Positions 42,091 to 53,618 are shown, counted from the first letter of the stretch. The stretch: 64,000 nt of DNA from Yarrowia lipolytica (GCF_001761485.1 NC_090773.1:3224001-3288000), one strand, 5' to 3'. The notes: generated by a model not told the origin, from the sequence alone. Numbers and translations are program-made.

Positions 42091-42970
42091 GAGGATGCGG
42101 AGCAGCTCAATAACAGTCTGGTTATCGGTGTGGCCAACCGAAAGGGTCTGATTGATTCTGCTCTGATGCCACCTGGTCGATCCGAGGTCAAGATTGAGAG
42201 TCCCCTTCCCTTGAAGGTATCTGCAAATTCTCGAGATTCACACCGCCCCTATGACTGTTGCAGGCAAGTTGGGCGGAAATGTGGATCTTGACGAGTTTGC
42301 CGGAGAGACTAAGAACTACCCTGGTGCCGAGATGGAGGATCTGCTCAACTCTGCTGCTTGTTATACCTTCACTCGAAACCTCAAGATCAAGGTGGAAGAG
42401 GCGCAAACAGGATAAGGGTGGAGAATTCATGCGGGAGGAGGTGCGTCTCACGTTTGGTGTCTCCGAAGAGGATCATAACATTGATGACACTATCAAGAAG
42501 GGAGAGATATTCATTGAGGGAGTTGGACAGGCTTCTGGTGATCGTGCTCTGACTTCTCTGCTGCTTCACGGCCCTGCTGGCTCTGGTAAGACTGCTCTCG
42601 CAGCTCTTATTGCCTTGCAGTCGAACTTGCCCTTCGTGCGACTCATCTCTCTCGAAGGCCATGTTGGTATGTCCGAGACATCTAAGATCACTGCCATTGA
42701 GAACTGTTTCCTATCTCCTCTGTCCGTCATTGTGATTGACTCTATTGGGATTCTCGAGTGGGTCCAGATTGGACCTCGATTCTCAACCTCTCTGCTGCAG
42801 GCCGTCGAGACTCGGAGTCGAAAGACTCCACCCAAGGCAGCCGATTGCTAATTCTGATTACTACTCACGAGCGACATGATCTTGAGCAGATGGTCTGATT
42901 TCTGTGTTTAGCTCCGAGATTGATGTACCTTACCCGCAGTCTCTCAATGAGCTATGCTGTTCTTGGACTC
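42091..42970 (+). pseudogene. decayed, 5'-truncated copy of SEC18 (NSF)
   Basis: Three frames in sequence match the end of the D1 and the D2 AAA+ domains of Sec18/NSF, the ATPase that disassembles SNARE complexes. They read [20 protein letters not shown] (D1), then [20 protein letters not shown], then the D2 Walker A region LLLHGPAGSGKTALAALIAL, then Walker B-like LSVIVIDSIGILEWVQIGPR, and finally ISVFSSEIDVPYPQSLNEL. The reading frame changes at least three times (near 42195-42250, near 42415 and near 42895), and a TAA follows KIKVEEAQTG at 42413. The N-domain and the start of D1 are absent. It is a pseudogene of a host gene; the working SEC18 must lie elsewhere, since the function is essential. 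Confidence 0.85.
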
Positions 42971-44149
42971 TCCCGAGGCTCGACACCGGGTTGTACGGTA
43001 GCCCATCGAGACCATGCCCTTCGATCCCATTCTCTACAACATGTCCTCAACATTTGCGTTGAGACAGCCAGTGGCCTCTGGGTTTTCAGACAACTTTTAA
43101 GACTCTGGCTGCGGACTTTGTAATCAGGCTCATCTGAATAGCCCATGGCAGATTCTGACCTGGAACTATCCATCATCTCCTGACTGGTGTATGTTTGTTT
43201 ACCACGCTTAACTATACCAACTAAAGTCTAACTAAATAGGAGATTCTAGGAAACTCTTCAACTCAGACAATCCAGCTGCGGTCGGACTCTCTCTGAGTCG
43301 AATGCCGTCGAACAGACCAAAGCGAACAACATTGTCCATACAAACGATTTATCTTCTCCAGATTATCTTCAAAGACACTTGGAATCCGAGACACCTCCTC
43401 ATAGGGTACTTCCATACTGTACAGTAGACAAGAACACAGCTCCATCTCCCTCAATATTGCACCAATTACACACACACTCAACCGAATTCATTTATTTGGA
43501 CCATGGCGAACAAATGTCTTTCAAAAATTTCCCCTTCATCTCGCTTGAAAAGTCCAAAAATCATCATTCACCACCCATTGACATAATCATGGCCAAAACT
43601 TTTGGAAAGGCTCTACTTATCCTCTCTGGTAATATCACGTGACTGAAATCTATTGTATGCGACGCCTCCAAGCTCTAGATAGACCCTGTTTGAAAAAATT
43701 TCAGCCAGATTCGCTCGAAAATGCACTGTTTTGGGACACTTGACGAGATTTCTCTCATGTATATTGACATCACATGATATCTCACGTGATGGAACCTTAA
43801 ATATGGCATTTTCTGTAGAACGCTCTCAACCGGCGCTGTGAAGACAACTGGGAACTAGGAATATTTGGTGGAGTTTTACGGTATGGGTAGTCACATGACA
43901 ATCGGTGTACCACCTCCACTTTGCTTTGAAACGAATGGGCATGCCCTTCAAATATTGCTTGGAGGAAGGTGGGGATCTACAAGCACCTCCTATGATCATC
44001 TAACGGTCATACATTTGTTAGTTAGGAGAACTCTAGAGAAAGCTGTCAGAAGGATTCGTAGAAAGCTAGCATCGATTCAAAATGGGTAGCTTGGGCTCTC
44101 GCCCACAACTCAACTCCAGGCTTCGTCTTCCGCCGAGTTGATGAGTTCG
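42971..44149. other. intergenic region
   Basis: No supported gene. The first 150 bases could be further decayed SEC18 3' sequence, but I could not align them. CACGTG boxes occur near 43636 and 43784. Confidence 0.4.
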
Positions 44150-45403
44150 TCAGCAAATCCTCTCAATCGGGTTATCCCCAACGCCCTTACCCTCCACCTC
44201 TCTCCTCAAATACTGCTGCAGAACAGGACCCCAGACATGCGCTCCCTTGTACACCTTGTCCTCAATTGGCAGTTGGTCAATGGCGTCAATGAGATCCGGC
44301 GCACGTGGCTCTTCTCGAATAACAGATACAGGAGTTGTGTAGCATCTGATGACAAAACACATGGCTCCGGTTTTGGGCAGTCGAGTCAAGACTTGTCTCT
44401 CCACCCGCAGGGCCCATTCGTTGAAATCCACCTCATGGGCCTCATAGGGCTCGTTGTCCTTCTCAGCGTCAAACCCCGCGTAATTCTCATAGTCAAACAA
44501 GGCGTCGTCGCATTGAATGCCCCAGTTTTGCCGCTGAACAAAATTTCCCGCCTGGAACTTGGCAAAGAACTTGTTCATGGACAGATCCAGACGCTGCTTG
44601 TATCCAGGCACAGGCCCATGGATGTTTCTCAAAGTCAGCCCAATCTTGTCTGCTGGATTGAATCCTGCCGGGAAACAGGAAGACACTGCTCGCATGCGGT
44701 ACATGGGGGGATCGTGGGTCTCATCCAGAGTCATGAGGAGAAAGTCCTCTTCATGGGTAGACGAACAGATCATAGCCAAGTCACGTGAACCTTTTGCGAG
44801 CCCCAAATCCAGACATTTCTGGGCACTCATGGGGTACTTTTCGTCCCACAGACTATTATGGCACCATTCAACGCCATCAACAGTCTCCTTGGTGAAGTAT
44901 TTGGGATACCGCTCGCTCAAATAGTACCACATGTACTCGTAGTACTCATGAACAGCCGCATCGACCTCGGGTCCTTCCTGAACAAGACAGGCGATCTCGG
45001 GATGTTCCTTGAGCTGTTTTCGGCGGTAAGCCGTTCGCCGTTTGTACGTGTTTTCCAGCAAGATCCAGTCGCTGGCGTCGCACTTTTGCAGACCCATAGT
45101 CAAGTGGTATTTGCCAGCCTTGAACGGACGGTAGGGCCGAGGAGCACAGGTGGCAATGTCAAAGTCGTCGGAAACCGCCTCGATGACACTCCATGTTGCG
45201 GGGGGATCGCGATCCGGGGTTCGCGTTTGGGTCGCGTGGCCGCCGCTCTTCCCGCTGCTATCCCCGCCGGCCTTTTCTTTCTCTTTCTGTTTGTGTTTCG
45301 TCTCTTCTCTCTCCTGTCTGGCCTTGTTGGCCCGTTGATTTGCGCGGTACAGCACGAACGCCAACACCAGCGCAAAGTAGAGATATTGTTTGATGGAGTC
45401 CAT
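44150..45403 (-). CDS. membrane-anchored DUF3445 (heme-dependent oxidative N-demethylase-like) protein
   Basis: The product has 417 residues from the ATG at 45403. It starts MDSIKQ, has one membrane helix (about 7-19, YLYFALVLAFVLY), a charged linker of Lys/Glu/Gln (20-60), then a DUF3445 domain from about 88 (PRPYRPFKAGKYHLTMGLQK) to about 395. Typical features are DWILLENTYKRR (112-123), KEHPEIA, the HEEDFLLMT block and WALRVERQVLTRLPKTGAMC. DUF3445 proteins include the heme-binding subunit of bacterial dimethylamine oxidative demethylase. Fungal members have an N-terminal anchor and mostly unknown substrates. The frame is open 260 codons further upstream, but that part is Ser/Pro/His-rich with repeats and no family match, so I treat it as leader. 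There is no intron. Confidence 0.82.
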   Translation of the reverse strand: MDSIKQYLYFALVLAFVLYRANQRANKARQEREETKHKQKEKEKAGGDSSGKSGGHATQTRTPDRDPPATWSVIEAVSDDFDIATCAPRPYRPFKAGKYHLTMGLQKCDASDWILLENTYKRRTAYRRKQLKEHPEIACLVQEGPEVDAAVHEYYEYMWYYLSERYPKYFTKETVDGVEWCHNSLWDEKYPMSAQKCLDLGLAKGSRDLAMICSSTHEEDFLLMTLDETHDPPMYRMRAVSSCFPAGFNPADKIGLTLRNIHGPVPGYKQRLDLSMNKFFAKFQAGNFVQRQNWGIQCDDALFDYENYAGFDAEKDNEPYEAHEVDFNEWALRVERQVLTRLPKTGAMCFVIRCYTTPVSVIREEPRAPDLIDAIDQLPIEDKVYKGAHVWGPVLQQYLRREVEGKGVGDNPIERIC

Positions 45404-45894
45404 GTGAAAAAGAGAAGACGCAAAAAAGTCGAGTGGGAGGCGACCGTGTTTGTGTCGTATTATCAAGTCGTATTCCGAGTCGTATTCCGAGTTGTAGCGT
45501 TCGCGGAGACGGTCTTTATCATGTCCAATTAAAGGATGCACAATCGATTGCGTTGGATATTTAGCCGCCCAGTTTAAGCCCGACTGGGAGTACAGTGTAT
45601 TTAAGGTTTGATAAGCGAAAGATAAGCGGAAAACGGCGGATTTTTGGAATAGGGTAAAGTAGAAAGACGGGCGTTCGGAGAGATGCATTGGGCGTCGGAG
45701 TAGGAGATCCGATGAGACACCTGTGGGAAGCAATAATTGATGGCTACTCGGCTTCAACACATGCATGAAAATCTGCGGCTCGTGGTATATCCGCGGGGTT
45801 AACATGCTAACCTGTTTAGGCAAGTGGTTCCGGTGAGGGGAAGTGGGGTGAAGCCGCTCATCGACCGACGCGACGCTACTTTCTAGCGTGGTAT

Positions 45895-45980
45895 TAGGAG
45901 AGTGAGGAGTGGTGGAGTGGAGGAGTTGAGGAGTGGTGGAGGTGAAGTGGAGGCGAAGTGGAGGTGAAGTGGAGGTGGAA
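45895..45980. repeat. GGAGGTGAAGT purine repeats
   Basis: Variants of GTGGAGGTGAAGTGGAGG and GGAGTGGTGGAG repeat through about 85 bases upstream of the DUF3445 gene start. Confidence 0.75.
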
Positions 45981-46307
45981 TTGGCGGAGATTTGGGGCAA
46001 TTCCAGCGGCTTTTCCGACAATTCACTAAAACTTGACCCAAATCTGTGGTAGATCATCACAGAATGGCCTGGAAGAGGAGATGGAGAATACATGTCACGT
46101 GTACGTGTCCTGAGAATGGATCGGTCACATGATCTGGGGAAAGATATGTGGTCACGCACGTGTATTGGGTATTGGATCATCATGTCTTATCGACTACGAT
46201 CATACTTGACTTGACTGAACCTCTACTGCTCAACTCCAATGATGGCCGATCTGACTTGAATCCGAATCGGTTTTCACATGGCATTGACAGTTTCACAAGA
46301 CATGACA

Positions 46308-46400
46308 ACTTTCACAATTGCATGATGTCCACTTTCACAATTGCATGATGTCCCTTTTCACAATTGCATGATGTCCACTTTCACCAATTGCATGATGTCC
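46308..46400. repeat. 23-bp minisatellite, four copies
   Basis: The unit is ACTTTCACAATTGCATGATG plus TCC. Copies are 46308-46330, 46331-46353, 46354-46376 and 46377-46400. Copies 1 and 2 are identical, copy 3 has two changes, and copy 4 has one inserted base. Confidence 0.92.
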
Positions 46401-49400
46401 TACACTATCGCAACATCGCATCGCAGTCTGATTGGCATAGATTGAAATCGTCTAGACACTTGGAATGCTCGTGAGACGCATAGAACGGACTTCTCGAACT
46501 TCCGTACTCCTTTTCCAAGCATCTATACAGTCATAGAATGTCGCATCATGTCGTATCATGTCGTATAAAGTCATATCAAGTTGTATCAAGTTGCACCAAA
46601 AGTTGTGTATACATGCGCTGCAAGGTAGACGCAGTAGAAAGACCTGAGTGCCATTGGAATCATTTTCTTTGTGTTACAACAGTTGTTCTATGTTACAACA
46701 GTTTATGCTCCAGAAGGATCAGTCATTCTACGTCTCGTGTCAACTCATACCATGTCACCTTTACTACGCTACATGGACCGGTAGATGACGGCAGCAATAT
46801 CACCAACGTCTTTGAAGAGTTATACGAGCAGCCGGACTACTAAGCGCGCTCTATGATACTGCTGCCTTAACTTGTATGTTCATAATATCATAATCTGAAC
46901 CCATAGTATACCATAGTATATCATAACTTGGACTATCTACGCTTGTGCATGGAGATACAGAGAAGCCTGAGTCTGAAGACTAACCTACGGAGTAGTATAT
47001 GCGTAGACGGAGGTATTGACGGTCTGTTTACCGAGGGAGGGGGTTTTGGGGGTTGAATTGGGTGTGTTTGGAGCAATGCAGCATGACGCAGTATGATGCA
47101 GATGATGGATGTGGACTTTGCCGAGTCCACGATCTTGGCAATTGGGGTTGGAATGGATGGGGGGTACTCTTGGCAGTGATTTGAATGTCAATTTGAAGTC
47201 CCCGTTTTGATATCTCTTTTTTTCCCCATTCTGGCCATACCGATCCAAGTCGGTACGCCCGAAATTGCAATGCCGCCAAATCAGTACTGTACATACCGAC
47301 GTGTGCCACTGAGGACTTCCCCTTTAGTCCAATACGAGCTAGCGTCGGAGGTTTGAAGGGTCAAGCCACAGTTGTGGCCGACAGAGATGCTAGTCAATTC
47401 GACTGTACACATGTGATTTCCATCCTGACCAAAAGATTCCATTTTTACGACGACTGGAAGCACATTTACGAACCCAGACAAGGAATGACTACTCGTACTC
47501 TCCCCTTGCATATGTTTTCTCACCCTCACGACCATAATCAACACTCACACACTAGTCTAGACCCACTTATCATATATGTTTTACACATGGTCGAACTCTC
47601 TAACCGCGGTGGAGGAGAGAGGACATGTGCAGGTGGAGCTGGCAGGGGGGGATTCTTTGAGGCAATGATTTTCGTCACCTGTGCCCGTCTTATGTCATGT
47701 CTTTTTAACCAGATCAACAACATTCCGCATGCGGTCGGAGATTGGAGTAAGACAGCAGTCTAAAAAACTCCAAATGTTTCGGAGTCGCTCTTCCTGCCCT
47801 ACTTTTGTAGCCAAAAGCGCTCCTAGTATACGTCAGGAGGAGGGGGCGTCACAGCCTTGAGCACTTTTCAGCCTTGAGCACTTTTTTCCAGTCTTTGCTG
47901 CCCTCATATTGGCATCCATACAGACTCGGCTATAACAGCCCTGCTTGTTCCATTTATAGGCAAAAGTTGCCCCAAAAATGGACAGATATGGACGAGAAAA
48001 ACCCATACTCTTCGGCTATTGTTTCTTTGTGATGTGAAAGGGGCACTTTTAGCCGGATGGGCCGTTCCGGGACAGATTGGCCAGTTCTGAAAACCCCTTC
48101 AACTTGACCTCGGCAACTCCACAATGTCCACGCCCAAGCCTGATAAAGCCGTATTTGTGACAAGTGCGTACTAAAGTGGAAATGCGCTACTTGTGCCCGG
48201 TATTTGCCTGAACAACCGTGTTTGTCTGCTAGACCAGTGGCTAGTACACAGGGAACAAAAACTAGGGCTGTGCTACCGGTAGTTAGTGCCAATCTAACAC
48301 TAGGCAGGAAATAAAGACCAAGATAGTTCCAAGACAAGTACCTAGTGGAAATACTTTGCTAAAAAGCTGCTTGTCTGCTTTGGAAGCTGGCTGTAAAGTT
48401 GCCTTTAGTCCCTAGATAGCAGCGAGTCAATTAGGAGCAGAAAGACCAAGCCGTGGAAACGAAAACATCGTGTGGTTGTTTATCCAAGTCTCTATAGTAC
48501 TGTACTATAGTTGCAATCTGATCTCTGACAACTTACCAAATCCAATATGGCACCTCCATGCTCATCTACTGCACCCCACATACCACCCGCCACCCCCCCC
48601 CCCCCTCACAATCACTCCAAGACTTTGCCAGTTGACCGTTTCATAGCCACTAGTGCCTATACACCTTGCATCTATAGCCTGATCCCCAAAGCCTGCTTCT
48701 ATATCCTTCCTAAGACTGTATGATCTATAATACCCACTACAAGTAAGGTTAGTTAGGCTCTCTACGCTAGTGGCGGTTTAGTTCGGGTTAGTGCGTGTTT
48801 GTGGGTTGCGGGCGCCAACCTCTCAATTGCGCAAGGCGAGTTTTTGCTTGCAGGGCAAGTCAAGCGAGGTCCAGGGGCCTTGGATCATGTAGCAGGCGCT
48901 TCGGATTTGGACTGCATGGACTGCATTATCTGCGTTATCTGCGTTATCGCCGTTATCGTGCATTATCGGTGCACTAATTTGGTGGGGGAAATCAGGAGCC
49001 CACGGAAATAAAGGAAAACTACAGAGGCATGGCCTCTTGCTTGCTTCACCCCATCTCCCTCCCTACACGGGCGCCTTCCTCTGTTGTTTCACACTCGTAC
49101 CTCTCGGTCTGAACAACTTGCAGGCCGCTATAGTATAGTCTAGCCCAAACAAGAGGTCTAGAACTAGTGTCTTTTTCTTGTGTGAGGATATTATGGTCAT
49201 GTGGAAAGAGGGGTGAATGGGGGCGAGTCGAGGACGTGCGGAGGGCAGGCAGAGGGCCACAAATAGCCAGCGCATTGTCACGGTAGGTGTACATCTCAGT
49301 ATGCCCATCTTTTGTCGTCTTATGCCGCCTTTTGTCATGTGTCTGGCCACTAGATTCGACAAAGACAAGATTGGACTGGAAACAAACAACAGTGTTTGTT

Positions 49401-51444
49401 GCTTACGCAAGTAGACATATTTGTCCACCAGCTCTCAGCCCAATTGTGTGACTCCGCTACCTCTAACAACCATCGATACGGAATGTGTATCAAACTAGCG
49501 TGAAACCAACTTGTGACAAACCAGCGGAGGAGCAGCTGGCACGAGAAGTTTGATATGGGATTTATCCGACTCACAGACGTCTGCTCCAGCTAAAATCAGG
49601 GTTATTTTAGACCCCCCAGAGATATTATCACAGGTGGACACTTTGGAGAAACAAGGACAAGTGGAAATGTGTCAAAAAAAGGCCTGAAAGCTGTCAAAGA
49701 AAAGAGCCAAGTGCTCGACCGTATTCAGATGACGCGGAAATATACGTCTCAGTAGCAGCCGAGGCTTGTAGGTCTAGAGATTGTGGGTCTAGAGAGAAAA
49801 CTTTTGGACCGAGGCAAGTGGAGGTCTCAACAGAAAATGAGGCGATTGAGACATGGAGATCGTCAAAATGGAGGTTATTGTGGTAATAGGATCTATACAA
49901 TTATGGGATTGTATCTTATAAGATCAACGACTTTTTTAAAATTAATTTGAAGATTGCAAAGATGCGTGATAGATTACTTGGATTTAGTTGGAAAGGTTCA
50001 ACTAGTGTAGTGAAGATAGTTAGATAAGGGAACAACTTCTGACAATTCGAGAAGTGCCAGAAAGCTCTGGAAACTCTCAATTGACTTAAAATGGACACTT
50101 TTCGAACTAATTCGAAACCTCAATTTGTCCAACAATAGTAATATTTCGAAATACAATCATTCTCACCACTTATTTTCATTGGATATTACTTAGACCCTTA
50201 TTTAGATTTTAGTTGACTTCATTTTCCCCCTCAGCATCACAATGAACTCAACACCTCAACCCTGACAGCTGTCAACCACCTTTTCCACAAAAAAAAACGC
50301 TCCAAACACTCTACAATACTTAGCCGCATTTATAGACAACTTCTAAGACATGTCCTGGTTCAATCGGTCCAGCTGGAGGAACGGTTCGACCCAGTCACGT
50401 GACACGGTTCTCTAGGAACTTTCAAATCTTGGTAATACCCTAATATGTATTGATTGGAGCTCATTTTCAGTCTCCAAACTGATTCTCTTCGCTGTGGTCT
50501 AGGCTGAGTTGGGGTTGTAGTCAAGACGGATAGTAATGGCAACCAGCGGCGTTTAACTATGACAAATGATGATGAAACCTATTTCATTGGACTCTTCTCC
50601 TTGTCGAGATTCGAACGGTCTACTTTTTATCACTATCAACAGTACAAATATCAAAATATGTCGAGATATCGACATTGTTCCATCTCCAGTTTAACCCCAA
50701 CTTATCGAGAGTATTTGTGAGACACGCAATAAATGAATTTATACCAATCAAATCCATATTCTACGCTGTCTACATATAGATACTTTTTGTCATCTCTTGC
50801 CCTACTATTTCGTCGATATATGAAGGATACGCCAACCGAACCCATACTCCACGCTACACACGCGCCTTTTCACGCATTTCTGGGGAAAATAGACACCCTT
50901 GGTGTCACCTGAAGAATATGAAAGAAGATATTCATTGTATTGAGCTGTAGATCTGTGTATTTCTTGACCTCATCAATGACTTCTGGGCTCTTTACCTCGA
51001 ATCATGGTGGTACTGTACCACATCTCAACACCTTGTAGCACACCTATGGGAAAATTGAGACTATGAATGGATTCCCGTGCCCGTATTACTCTACTAATTT
51101 GATCTTGGAACGCGAAAATACGTTTCTAGGACTCCAAAGAATCTCAACTCTTGTCCTTACTAAATATACTACCCATAGTTGATGGTTTACTTGAACAGAG
51201 AGGACATGTTCACTTGACCCAAAGTTTCTCGCATCTCTTGGATATTTGAACAACGGCGTCCACTGACCGTCAGTTATCCAGTCACAAAACCCCCACATTC
51301 ATACATTCCCATGTACGTTTACAAAGTTCTCAATTCCATCGTGCAAATCAAAATCACATCTATTCATTCATCATATATAAACCCATCATGTCTACTAACA
51401 CTCACAACTCCATAGAAAACATCGACTCAGAACACACGCTCCAT

Positions 51445-53547
51445 CTATTCCTCGTCCAGCTCGCAAATGTCGTCATCCTCATCCTCTCGGAACAGGAAAG
51501 GTCGAAGAGTGCTCTCATAGTAAGGAGGTCGGGGGTTCTGAGCAGGGTTCTGCTGGTTAACCTTGGCAAAGTAATGCTTGTAAACGTCACCATCGTAGTT
51601 TCCAATGGGAGCGTTGATGAACCAGTCAGACAGACCAAAGGCATCGGTGTAGCCGGCAACCTGGTCTCGAACCTCCTTGCAGTAGTGGTTCACCAGCTCA
51701 GTCACCTGGTCAATGTCCTTGGGCTGCAGGAAACCCTCTCGCAGGAAGAGACCAGAGTCCTCCTCAATGGACCACAGAGTGAAGAGGTTGGCGAGGTTGA
51801 TGAGGTAAGGCTTGACGTCGGCCTTCGCAGAGGCGTTGATTCGCTCGTAGAAGGCAGTCACCAGGTGCTTTCGGGTGTGGATCTTGGCACACTGGAATCG
51901 CTGCTGCGACAGCTCCTCAAAGGCCTGGTCAGGAGAGAGGCCGCCCTTGGTGAGCTCGACAAATTTGTCAGTGGCCCGCTGGATGGCGCCGTTGGCGACC
52001 TTCTCCCAGGCCTCGATGAGAACCTTGGGGTCCTTGAGGTCTCGGCCGCTCAGAGTAGCCTGCTCAAGACCCTTGTTAGCCAGGTAGCCGACAGAAGAGC
52101 CCAGAGGCTTACCCTTTCGGTGGCCCAGACACGACTGGATGAGACCTCGGCCCATGGACAGACACAGGACGTTGTTGTCACCCTCCCAGGTGCACTGGAC
52201 AACCCAGTCGGCGTAGGCCTGGCCAAAGCCGTTGTAGCCAGAGTAGCCGTGGCCACCGCAGGCCTGTCGGCACTGGTCAATGATGTTGGCACAGGTCCAG
52301 GTGGTGAAGGCCTTGAGACCAGCAGAAGAGGCAAACAGCTCCTTGAGGTCGACAATGGCCTTGCCCAGAGCGCCCTTGTCCTTAGGGTCGATGGTCTGCA
52401 GCAGATCGGTGGTCTGATCGTACTGAATCTGGGACTGGTCGGCGGCCATCTTCATGGCGTAGGTGAAGGCCAGAAGAGGCAGCAGACGTCGCTGATGGTA
52501 GGGGTAGTCGATGATCTTAGTCTCGGGCTGGCCGGGGGTGGTGCCAAACTGTCGTCGCACACAGGCGTATCGCAGAGCAATGGTGATGAATCGCTGGGAG
52601 ACAAAGAAGGAGTCGGCAATCATGGTGACTCGGCCGCCAATGAGAGCGCCGTAGGTGAGCTGGGCCAGAGGAGGCTGCGACACCTTGCCGGTAGACGAGA
52701 CCTTGGCGTACTTCATGAGCATGTTCTGTCGGGGGATTCGCACATTGGTGAACTGGATCCAGCCGTTGTCGATGGCGTCTCGGCCCATCTTCTTTCCAAT
52801 GTCGCCGAGAGCGATGCCGGGCATGAGAGAGTGAGAAGAGACGTCTCGCAGCTGGACAACAAAGATCTTGACGCCGTAGTCCTTGCCGTCGACAAGCAGA
52901 CGAGCAAAGCAGGCGGTGTGGGTGGCCGAGTGGGCGGCTCCTCCAATCCACCACTTGGTGGCTCCAGTGTTGGGGGTGTTGATGATGAACTCGTCCGTGT
53001 CCTGGATGTAGGTGGCGGTGGTCTCAAGACCGGCCACGTTGGAGCCATGGCCCAGCTCGGTCATAGCAAAGCAGCCGTAGAAGCCCTTGACGTCCGCGGC
53101 GCCCTTTCGCACCCAGTAGTCGTACTGCTCCTTGGTGCCGGAACCCCGGATGGCGCCCATGAACAGGCCCGTGTGCACACCGAGTCGGATTCGGGTGCCC
53201 ATGTCCACAATGCCGTGCAGCTGGGACCGCAGCAGCGCCTCCTTTTCTGTGTCCTTCTTCCAGTGGCCGGACAGCGCCGCAATTCGCGCCACGGCCGTCT
53301 CTCGCAGCTGCTCCTTGGGCATGTCGTAGTCGCCCGACACGTTGAGCACGGGGTCTCGCTCGAGCTCCGTCATCAGTCGCTCGATCATGGTCACGTTCTC
53401 CTCGCCACCGTGCAGAAACTCCGTCATGTCCTTGATGGGGAACTTGACCTTGGCTCGCTCGCCGGCGAGCGCCTTGGGTGGCTCTGTGAAGGTGTTGTAC
53501 TGCTTGCCGTCAATCTCGACGTTAGCTGTGAGGTTGGGGGAGATCAT
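51445..53547 (-). CDS. POX3: acyl-CoA oxidase 3 (short-chain-preferring)
   Basis: Peroxisomal FAD enzyme (Aox3) that converts acyl-CoA to trans-2-enoyl-CoA with H2O2 release, the first step of beta-oxidation. One of six Yarrowia isozymes, it is known for short-chain preference. The 700 residues start MISPNLTANVEI. The acyl-CoA dehydrogenase-like middle has FAMTELGHGSNVAGLETTAT (about 160) and KWWIGGAA, with the FAD/active-site stretch ACGGHGYSGYNGFGQAYADW (about 447) and the catalytic Glu in CTWEGDNNV. The C-terminus is EDEDDDICELDEE, with no PTS1, as in other Yarrowia Aox proteins, which enter peroxisomes as a preassembled complex. There is no intron and codon bias is very strong. A TATA box and a CCTCGG motif lie about 55-70 bases upstream. 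The long mirror-strand frame (51388-53643) is a by-product. Confidence 0.97.
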   Translation of the reverse strand: MISPNLTANVEIDGKQYNTFTEPPKALAGERAKVKFPIKDMTEFLHGGEENVTMIERLMTELERDPVLNVSGDYDMPKEQLRETAVARIAALSGHWKKDTEKEALLRSQLHGIVDMGTRIRLGVHTGLFMGAIRGSGTKEQYDYWVRKGAADVKGFYGCFAMTELGHGSNVAGLETTATYIQDTDEFIINTPNTGATKWWIGGAAHSATHTACFARLLVDGKDYGVKIFVVQLRDVSSHSLMPGIALGDIGKKMGRDAIDNGWIQFTNVRIPRQNMLMKYAKVSSTGKVSQPPLAQLTYGALIGGRVTMIADSFFVSQRFITIALRYACVRRQFGTTPGQPETKIIDYPYHQRRLLPLLAFTYAMKMAADQSQIQYDQTTDLLQTIDPKDKGALGKAIVDLKELFASSAGLKAFTTWTCANIIDQCRQACGGHGYSGYNGFGQAYADWVVQCTWEGDNNVLCLSMGRGLIQSCLGHRKGKPLGSSVGYLANKGLEQATLSGRDLKDPKVLIEAWEKVANGAIQRATDKFVELTKGGLSPDQAFEELSQQRFQCAKIHTRKHLVTAFYERINASAKADVKPYLINLANLFTLWSIEEDSGLFLREGFLQPKDIDQVTELVNHYCKEVRDQVAGYTDAFGLSDWFINAPIGNYDGDVYKHYFAKVNQQNPAQNPRPPYYESTLRPFLFREDEDDDICELDEE

Positions 53548-53600
53548 TGTGTGTATCGTAGAGGTAGTGACGTGTTGTCCACAGGGCGACTGTGTCCGTG

Positions 53601-53618
53601 TATATATATATTCCTCGG
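53601..53618 (-). promoter_or_regulatory. POX3 TATA box with adjacent CCTCGG element
   Basis: TATATATATA is at 53601-53610, about 55 bases before the start codon. CCTCGG (plus strand) sits right upstream of it at 53613-53618. CCTCGG is the core bound by the Aspergillus fatty-acid regulators FarA/FarB, whose Yarrowia relative is Por1. Binding here is inferred, not shown. Confidence 0.5.

Larger units (their letters stand above)
45404..51444. other. gene desert of about 6 kb
   Basis: No gene is supported across this stretch. It contains GGAGGTGAAGT repeats (about 45895-45980), a 23-bp minisatellite (46308-46400), ATCATGTCGT repeats (46547-46590), CAGCCTTGAGCACTTTT duplicated at 47852-47886, a run of 13 C near 48593-48605 and GTTATC repeats at 48926-48965. 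All open frames are short and lack bias. No tRNA with matching arms, 5S or snRNA signature was recognised. Confidence 0.4.

Noticed and set aside
50600-50625. Minus-strand GTTCGAATC as a tRNA B box
   Set aside because: The T stem does not pair and no A box lies at the right distance.
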